Origin: Tolypocladium sp. Sup5 PDA-1
Taxonomy: Eukaryota; Ascomycota; Sordariomycetes; Hypocreales; Ophiocordycipitaceae
DNA length: 64,000 bases
NCBI GenBank assembly: GCA_000750105.3
Contig: JPHH03000041.1
Coordinates: 247,534-311,533 of the forward strand
Reading direction: 5' to 3'
Part shown: piece by piece, positions 57,113 through 64,000 of the stretch
Layout: each line of letters begins with the position of its first letter
Position numbering within the stretch: the stretch's first letter is position 1
The notes under the pieces: model-generated
Database searches by the model: none
Told to the model about the DNA's origin: nothing
What the model saw: the letters and a program-made list of their open reading frames with translations, nothing else
Made by a program: the position numbers and the translations under genes

Positions 57113-57852
57113 CGGAGAGGCAAAGGGTCGTGAACGAAGCGATAGTTGGGCGGGAAGGGAGCGGGCAGTGCAGGGATCAAGAGAAGCAAAGAAAAACTAC
57201 AACGAAATGGCTTCGAAGCTGGCGCAGGTATGAAAGAGCGGCTGCAAACAAGTCGATGGACGCTCCGTGATGAACTGGTCACGTTTGAGCTATTTGGGAG
57301 AGCATGTGCCTCTTGTTTCGATCTTGGACGTGATCAGCTTCCCTCCTCGGCGGTTGTGTCATGGCCCACCAGTTGTGGAGACCCACTCACGTGACTTCTC
57401 CAAGCCCGCTGGATGCGGATGCCTCTCATCACACAAACCACTCAAGCATCGTCATAACTACCTACGGACTACACATCACTTTGTTACGCGGCAGTATTAA
57501 AATAGTCATACTTTCTACAAAGTACAGAACGCTGCGTGCGTAGTGTAGTGTACACAAGACAGCCAGCATCACACCGACCAACGCCACGCCGGACCGAATC
57601 CATTTTTGCTCCAAGTCTCAGAAATCCAGATGCCCGTCAACTAGAAACCATTGCGTCGAACCAGTCCCTGGGGTATTAAAAAAAAAGCATCCTGACCAAT
57701 GAGCCCGGTGCATGACATCGGCTTCCTCCCAAACTCCGAAGCCCCCTGCCAACTCGACGGTTTTTGCCTCCACCGTTGCCTTGTCGTTGGGGAAATCGCT
57801 CTTCGTCGCTCTCTAGAGTCATCTAGAGTCATTAAAAGGCCACAGCGGCATC
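57113..57852. other. Intergenic, 740 bp
   Basis: Promoter of ATG27 and 3' flank of SPT20, both on the minus strand. AT-richer from about 57440 to 57700. No gene or repeat seen. Confidence 0.5.
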
Positions 57853-58186
57853 CTACATCCCCTGATGCCCCATCATGCCGCCCATCCCCTGCATCGCAGC
57901 CTGTTGCTGCTGCTGTATCATCATCTGTTGCTGCGCCCGCCTCTGTGCCATGGTCTGCTGAAGCATCTGTTGTGCCTGAGCATACGAAGTCTGCTTCATC
58001 TTGTCGATGGCCTCCTGAGGAATATTCTCTGGTCCGCCAAACTTGGCAATCGCACCTTGCATCAGTCTCGCGTATATCTGGCGGGCATTGTTCTGCATCT
58101 GGGCCTGGATAGGATTGGCTCCCATTGGCTGAGGCTGGCCCTGCTGAGGCTGGTGTTGAGGCTGGTGTTGTTGCTGTTGCAGTTGC

Positions 58187-58221
<35 letters not shown>

Positions 58222-60941
58222 CTGCGCTTGCTGTTGCTGCTGTTGCATTTGCATCGCAGCAAGGGCCTGCATGTTCGCATTGTTGCCATTCATCATTTGG
58301 CCGCTGACCTGCCTCTGCATGGGATTGCCCATATGTCCCATCCGCGCCATCTGCTGCAGCTGAGCCTGCATCTGAGGGCTCATCTGGCGGAGCTGGTTTC
58401 CTTGCATATTCTGCAGCTGTTGTGCATACTGGGCAAACTGCTGCTGTTGCTGAGGTGTCATCATGCCGCCTTGCTGCTGCTGCTGAGGTGTCATCATGCC
58501 GCCTTGCTGCTGCTGCTGCTGCTGCATCATCTGCCGCTGCATCATTTGCATCATCTGCTGCTGCTGCTGGGGCGACATGGCCTGTCCGTTCATGGCGACG
58601 TTGGCGCCACCGTTCTGCATCGCAGCCATCTGCTGCTGCTGCGCAATTGCGCGTTGCTGTGCTGCCATCTGGGCAATGACTTGCGGGTTGTGCTGGTTCA
58701 TGCCCTGGCCGTTCATCATCATGGCCTGAGCCTGACCCATCTGGGAGTTCTGAGCCATCATGTTCGGGGGTGGGCTAGCCTGGGTCATGCGAGGCGTTGC
58801 GGCCATGGCTGGCCTATTGATAGGCGTGCCATGAGCCATGTTCGGAGTCGAGTGAGGCATGCGAGGAGTGTTCGAGGGGTGACTTTGTTGACTGCCCCTG
58901 GCCGACATATTGTGTGCCATGGGGACAGACATTTGTGCGTTCTGAACGACAGAGGGTGGCCGAGGAGGGCTTGTTGCCATGTTGGAGTTGGTCTGCTGCA
59001 TCGGAACGCTTCCGACCATAGGTGAAGACATGTTCTGTGGTGTCCCTTGTCGAATGACTGGAGAAGAGGCGGGAGCTTGAGACATTTGAGCCTGGAACCG
59101 AGGCTGCGGCTGGCCCTGCATGCCGTTTGGCATCGCGTTCTGACCGGCACCGGCGACGCCGTTGGGCATGCCACTGGGCATGGTCCCACTCTGAGTGGGA
59201 TGCCCATGCTGCGTCTGGCCCATGTTTTGTGCAAGGTTGTTCTGGGCGGCATTGTTCGAGGCCGCGCGCGCCGCCATGGCCTGCCGTTGAGCCTCTGCTT
59301 GCCGCATCTGGTTCAGCTCTCTGGCAGCAACAGCTTCTCGCCTGGCCTTCTCCGCCTCGGCTTGCTGTCTCTGGAGCGCTTCCTGTTGTCGCTGGAGCTG
59401 AACTCGCCTGTCATTCTCCTGCTGCTTGATGCGCTCCTGTTCCTTCTTCTCGGCCTGCTCCCTTCTGATATCGTCGATCACCTTAAATCGCTCGAATCTG
59501 GGTTCAAAGGTGGCAGCGCCAGTCTGGGCATCCCCGTCTGCTCCACCCGCGCCCTGGGTGCCCGTGGCGTTGGAAGACAGCCGATCGTCCAGGGCGAGCA
59601 TGTACCGCTCCTGGTCAGCAGCGGCGGCTTCGTCAGCGGCCATCTCTGCGATCGTCCTCTTTCTCGTCTTTGGCTGCGGTGGCGGCTCAGAGTGGTGGGG
59701 ATGGGACATCGCTTCTAACAGAGCAATGGTCTCCTCGGCGTTCCTGGTCGGCTCCAGGAAGAGCGGCGCAGTGGTGGCGAGCAAGATCTCCCCCTCGGCA
59801 GCATAAACATTGCTCCCATCCAGCTCCATTTTTTCCTTCTTTACGCGTTTCCCAGGAGGTGGCATATTCGCCACCGTCGGTGTCGAAGGCACCTGCGTCA
59901 ATGGTGTCGAGGGCGGGACACCTGCATCGGTGCTCCCGCGCCCATCGCCGAAGCCCCTGGGCGTTGTGGCTTTTATTCGCAGATCGGCGTGCAAGCTTTC
60001 CGGCGTAGGATGCAGAACGACCGTGAACACCTTTGGCTTCCTACCCTTTGAGGCATCCGTGGGAAGACTCGGAGCTGGCATGTCTTGCCTGTCCTTGTCA
60101 CCAGCCTTCTTCTCCTTCAAGTCCATTTCCTCCTTGGCAATTCCATCGGCAGTATTCTGTCCCTCTTTTGGAAAGGGGACGTAGGGCGATGGTGTCAGAC
60201 ATTGGTTGTAGTTGTGGATGGAGGACGCAACCACGGTACTCGATGCAGACGACGCCTTGGCCACATCCTTAGCCTGGGCTGACGACTTGTGATCATGAAC
60301 CTGCACGATGAGACGACCATCGTAAAAAGGCACGTTGGCTTGGTTAAAGTGTTCCAAGAGATCGTGAGGAACCGTGCGGGTTTTGAGGTGCTCGAGAAAC
60401 AGTCGCATGGGTGACTTGTACGGAAACATGCCCTCTTGATTCTGGAATCGGAAATGCGTCGGGTGCAGTTGGACGACCAGCGACGGAGGCCGTCCTGCAA
60501 ACTTTTTCAGGATATATGCATCAGTAACGACTGTTCCCTCTGTTAGTCTCTTATCCGCGGCAGCGATGCGCCTGTCGCACCAGGGCGGAACGAGAACGAC
60601 ATACCATATGGTGGAGGCTGTGTGCCGTGGGCAGCCATATCCCCAGACAGCGACGCCGAACGCATGCCTGCACTGTTCCTCGAGTTCCTGCCCAGCGCGG
60701 CCTGGGAGGATGCTTCGCGGCGCGCTCGGTTGACGGGCCGCACGGTCGAGGCGGTGATGGTGCGGTCGCTCGCAGAGTTGGGAGTCTGCTTCGCGCTCGG
60801 CGGCGGCTTCTTGGCCGACAAGGAGGGCGATGGCGACGAGGCGGACGATGCGATGCCGTTGGTCTGGATTCCAGGCGGCACTGGGCGCTTGGCCTTGGCC
60901 GCGCCATTCTGCTGGACGACGGGGCTGGCCGGCGGCGCCAT
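57853..60941 (-). CDS. SPT20: SAGA complex subunit Spt20
   Basis: Structural subunit of the SAGA histone acetyltransferase/co-activator complex. Exons 60605-60941 and 57853-60539 give 1007 aa. Exon 1 encodes a low-complexity N-terminus from MAPPASPVVQQNG. Splicing the 65-bp intron joins PPPYG to GTVVTDAYILKKFAGRPPSL, the start of the Spt20 domain (about 112-300). That domain also has VVQLHPTHFRFQNQEGMFPY, LLEHFNQANVPFYDGRLIVQ and the motif around SIHNYNQCLTPSPYVPFPKE. Residues about 545-620 form an Arg/Glu/Gln-rich coiled coil. The last 350 residues are Gln/Met-rich, with a 15-Gln run and two copies of a QQQGGMMTPQQQQQ unit. A longer frame in the same reading phase starts at 61113 but passes through the intron and lacks the exon 1 sequence, so it is not used. 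Confidence 0.9.
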
Positions 60942-61774
60942 CCTGGCTGCTACTGCTGCTGCTGCTGCTTCTCTCCCGCCGCTCGTACCGCTGAGTCGGG
61001 GCGTGCGCGTTGGATTGCACCCCAGGACGCGACCATCGATACCGTGGCGCGGCGGTCGTTGGGTGTTGCTGCGGTGGGATCAAGTGATGATGCCGGATGC
61101 CGAGTCGTCGCACCGCGCTAGTGGGCTGCGGAGAGCGTGGCGGTGGTGTAGTAAGTAGAGTTTGGCCCGGGAAGGGCGAGCCCGAGCAGGGCGGCGGAGA
61201 TGAAAATGGCTGGAAATGACCCCCGGGCTGATGGGCGAGAGAACGATCGATTGCCCAGAGTGCAAAGATGAAACGATGAAGAAGTTGACTTTGGAAAGTC
61301 GGGTTGCTCCAGCGAGGTCAGCAGTTCACGGACGTCGTCCTGCTGATACGCATGGGTCGCTGCTGGGTGCGTGGGACAGTCACGTGACGGCCATTTATGC
61401 TCCATGAGAATACGAAGTACGCAGACGTCAATAGAACGAACAGACCATGAGCTCTCCCAAGCCACCTCAACTATCGAATGCAGGGGCCAGGTGGCAAAAA
61501 TCTGCGTCTGTTGGTGGAAAGTCTACGAGTACAGGCCAAACCTCCGTGCTGTTTATACCGCACCGATCGATGGCCCCCTACGTAGCCACCGTCGCCAAGC
61601 GCTCGGAGAGTTGCTGATTCCCTTCTGGGCATATCGTACAATGCAAGGGGGGGTCGTGATGAGAACTGACTCGTCCATATATCATATCTCAGCTGCTATA
61701 TACACATACATACGTAACATTGCCCTAGTATCTTCAAGCCTATCTCGGCGAACAAGGCCCGCACTTCAGTTCAA
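60942..61774. other. Intergenic, 833 bp
   Basis: Promoter of SPT20 and 3' flank of the Pex22-like gene. TACGAAGTA at 61411-61419. No supportable gene. Confidence 0.5.
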
Positions 61775-63096
61775 TCATTCCCGTCCCTGGACCCGGCGGA
61801 CCCAATCGTCGTGCACGCGCATTCCATCCACCACCACCACGCCACGTCCGCGGCCGACCCGTTCGGGCTTCTGCCACCACTTCTCAACCTTGCTGCTCTT
61901 CTCCGCTTCAGATTCGCTGTCCGCAAGGCCGCCGGACCCGCTCTCGGCTCCAACGACCAGGATGATGTCGTGTCGCAGCCAGGTCTGGATGTTGGTGATG
62001 ATGCTGCCATTTTCGCCGCCCAGAGACTCCTGGAGATAGATGACTTCTGGCTGAACGTGGCGGAGAATGTGAACATGGCCGTTGGGCGTGGTGAATGGGA
62101 GAATCATGGCTTCCTTGTCCACGAGGTTAAGCGCCTGCGAATACACTGCGTTGAATGCCGCGCTGTTTGTCGTTGAGGCCATGCTAGCAGCGGTCAGCGC
62201 GGGATCAGGACAGACAAGAGACCAAGAAAACTTACAGAGGGCTCTTCGACTCCTCGACGGGAGTTTGCGCTTGATCGTGGCCAATGTTAGAAAATGACGA
62301 GCTCAGCGAAGGAGGCGGAAGGTTACTGGTAGTAGTATCCAACGCAGTCTCCTTCAGATCTGGAGCGTAGATCAAGATGTACAGCTTGATCTTGGAGAAG
62401 TCGTTGTGCCGCGGGATGTGAGACAATATGGACTACTCGACCGTCAGCGGTTGAAGATTGGACTACATGGTATGTGCCACTTACAGCGAGTTCGTGGGAC
62501 CCATCGTCGTCTGCCTCGGAAATGGGAGTATCCGCAGAGACCACAACCGCGACGGTCCTCCGTCGGGTGCCCGGTGCTAGAGGGGAGCGATCCTTCTTCG
62601 CGTCCGCCTCCTCGGACCACGGGTTCTCGGCGTACGCCTTGTCCTCTTCGCGGATCGAGGCCAAGGCCTTCCCCACTACCGCGCCGGCAGCAGCGACACC
62701 GGCGGCGACAGTTTTGCCCGTGGAGTCGAAGAACTGCTGAGGGCTCGGTGTGCGCCGGAGCGCGCCAGACATCCTCGCTCCCCAGCCCGCGCCGGAAACC
62801 TCGCTCGGCGCGGGCGCTACCCCGTAGCTTTCATCGTCTCGCCGCGGTGGCTTCGCAGGCCCTCTGTCTCGCCCCGAAGCGCCGTAGGCCGGGTTGTCAC
62901 CATAGTCGGCATTCTCGTAGTCCAGGCCGGGGTCGTGGTCGGCGTGGTTGTCATCCTCATCGTCCCGACGCTGGCTCCATGCCCAGGCGGCCAAGCCAGC
63001 CGTGGCAACCGTGAGCGTGACGGCGAGCGGCACCCAATGGGTCCAGACGCTGCGTCGCGAGGATCCGCGGTCGTACCGATCGTAAGGCGGCGACAT
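61775..63096 (-). CDS. Pex22-like membrane protein
   Basis: Predicted peroxin-22-like protein, which in yeasts anchors the ubiquitin-conjugating enzyme Pex4 to the peroxisome membrane. Minus-strand exons 62485-63096, 62236-62432 and 61775-62183 give 405 aa. There is one N-terminal membrane segment (VPLAVTLTVATAGLAAWAW, about 22-40) after a short Arg-rich start, then an acidic, disordered region. A soluble domain follows with TVAVVVSADTPISE, SHIPRHNDFSKIKLYILIYA, FNAVYSQALNLVDKEAMILP, HVHILRHVQPEVIYLQESL and WLRHDIILVVGAE. The splice joins put these in a single frame with the alternating strand/helix pattern of Pex22. The name rests on my recollection of fungal Pex22-like proteins of similar layout, so the function is less sure than the gene model. 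It is divergent from the eIF2B-gamma gene. Confidence 0.72.
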
Positions 63097-63758
63097 TTAC
63101 GCAGGGGGTTGTCGCATCGCTAGGTGGGCTGGATGATGTCAGGGGCGGCGAGCGACGCGGGAGGGTCCGGAGTCGCTGTTCTTGTTATCGCAGTTGCACA
63201 ACGGAATCGCCGTCTTCGACTGCGGCGCGGAATGGACTTGGACAAGATGCTTGCTGGCCACAAGATGAGATGCAGGACGGGAGAAACAGCAGCCGGCTTG
63301 GTGTTGCAGCGACCAAAGTCCGGTGGTTGGAGGGTCAAGAGGGTGTCGTCAATGTCAACAATGGTGGAGCGCCCAACCGCCCAGCCCAGCAACGCCCAGA
63401 GAGTTATCCCGAGGCTCCATTGGTCGGGGGGAGCATTGAAGATCCGGGCCGAGGGGTTGGGAGCTGGCGCCAGGGGCGCATTTGCACACGTGAAACGTGG
63501 TTGTCCGTGTGGCTTGACGGTCTCATCAGCCACGCTCAGCCACATGTCAAGTGCCCTTCCTTGGTGAGCGTCAAACAATTCTTTGTGACTCTTCTGGCCC
63601 GTCATTGCTGCTCACGACGAGTTGATACCAACGCGCAAGACAACCGCCCGGCCTGCCAAACCTGCAATACGTTCCAAGGCAATATAATCCCGTCTCTGCG
63701 TTCCCGCTGCAAGACAAGCCCTAGGCCTTGGCCTGACACGGCCAAACCTCTCATCGCC
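63097..63758. other. Divergent promoter region, 662 bp
   Basis: Between the Pex22-like gene (minus) and the eIF2B-gamma gene (plus). Open frames of about 150 codons exist on both strands but resemble nothing known and mirror each other. No gene called. Confidence 0.5.
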
Positions 63759-63967
63759 ATGCCCCACGCCGTCTCGATACCCTCGACAGGGCTTCAGGCG
63801 CTCATCCTCTGCGGGCCTGGATCGTCGTTCCCGACATTCACGTCAAACCCCGATGAGAACCCCAAGGCGCTGTTGCCGATTGCGAACCGACCCATGGTCT
63901 GGTATCCCATCGACTTTTGCCTGCGAATGGGCATCACAAGTGAGTTAACACCTCGATCTCATTCGCA

Positions 63968-63999
<32 letters not shown>

Positions 64000-64000
64000 C
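63759..64000 (+). CDS. GCD1: Translation initiation factor eIF2B subunit gamma (partial, exon 1)
   Basis: First exon (63759-63939) of a subunit of the eIF2B guanine-nucleotide exchange factor, which recycles eIF2-GDP and controls translation under starvation. The 60 residues read LQALILCGPGSSFPTFTSNP, then PKALLPIANRPMVWYPIDFC, the N-terminal nucleotidyltransferase-like domain of eIF2B-gamma/epsilon; length and sequence favour gamma. The donor GTGAGT at 63940 begins an intron that runs into the C homopolymer at the window end, so the rest is not visible. Confidence 0.8.
63971..64000 (+). repeat. Poly-C run of at least 30 bases
   Basis: All bases from 63971 to the window end are C, inside the first intron of the eIF2B-gamma gene. 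The true length is unknown. It could be a real homopolymer or an assembly artefact or contig end. Confidence 0.9.

Noticed and set aside
57865..59025. 386-codon Leu/His-rich plus-strand frame
   Set aside because: Reverse complement of CAG/CAA glutamine repeats in Spt20.
63120..63605. 161-codon minus-strand and 147-codon plus-strand frames before eIF2B-gamma
   Set aside because: They overlap each other in a divergent promoter, have no recognisable domain and contain no splice support.

Overview
The window is nuclear DNA of a filamentous ascomycete, most likely a Sordariomycete and probably Hypocreales-like; that placement is an inference from gene content. The coding regions are GC-rich. Genes carry short introns of about 45-90 bp with GT-AG borders and CTAAC/CTGAC-like branch sites. 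Typical fungal families are present: a Zn2Cys6-PAS regulator, a fungal_trans regulator, a 2EXR remnant, and an Atg27 ending in YSAV. No rRNA, tRNA, CRISPR array or bacterial-type operon was seen. Gene models were built by hand by joining open frames across splice sites. Every spliced protein-coding model except the truncated last one gives an uninterrupted frame with a total length divisible by three.

Layout. 1-5.6 kb: a KDM4-type JmjC histone demethylase. 6.4-7.4 kb: a small divergent protein kinase. 7.8-8.6 kb: a 764-bp element with long inverted arms and an internal 49-bp tandem repeat (a foldback/MITE candidate) in front of a kynurenine aminotransferase (8.8-10.4 kb). 11.3-15.6 kb: xanthine dehydrogenase, with a perfect UaY-type half-site pair upstream. 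16.8-19.2 kb: an AcuM/AcuK-type gluconeogenesis regulator whose zinc cluster is spread over micro-exons. 19.7-22.9 kb: a Spo22/Zip4 meiotic protein. 23.3-25.7 kb: a Zn2Cys6 regulator on the minus strand. 25.7-35.2 kb: about 9.4 kb with no supportable gene.

35.2-36.3 kb: adenine deaminase, convergent with the Ufd2 E4 ubiquitin ligase (36.7-40.3 kb, minus). Next come a RING/TRAF-zinc-finger protein (minus), a hormone-sensitive-lipase-like hydrolase (plus), glutamate decarboxylase (plus), a six-cysteine secreted protein (minus) and mitochondrial acetylornithine aminotransferase (minus). 53.8-55.4 kb is gene debris: a broken 2EXR gene, a frameshifted lectin-like glycosidase module fused onto its tail, and a collagen-like fragment. 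The window ends with Atg27, the SAGA subunit Spt20 and a Pex22-like protein (all minus), then the first exon of eIF2B-gamma (plus), which runs off the end in a 30-base C homopolymer.

The genes are mostly unlinked housekeeping functions rather than one pathway. Two serve purine salvage or catabolism (adenine deaminase, xanthine dehydrogenase). Two are chromatin or transcription co-regulators (KDM4, Spt20), two act in protein turnover or autophagy (Ufd2, Atg27), and three are PLP enzymes of amino-acid metabolism. The less ordinary content is non-coding: the foldback element, the large gene-free interval, a recurrent intergenic TACG(G/A)AGTA motif, and short upstream ORFs placed directly against two regulator start codons.
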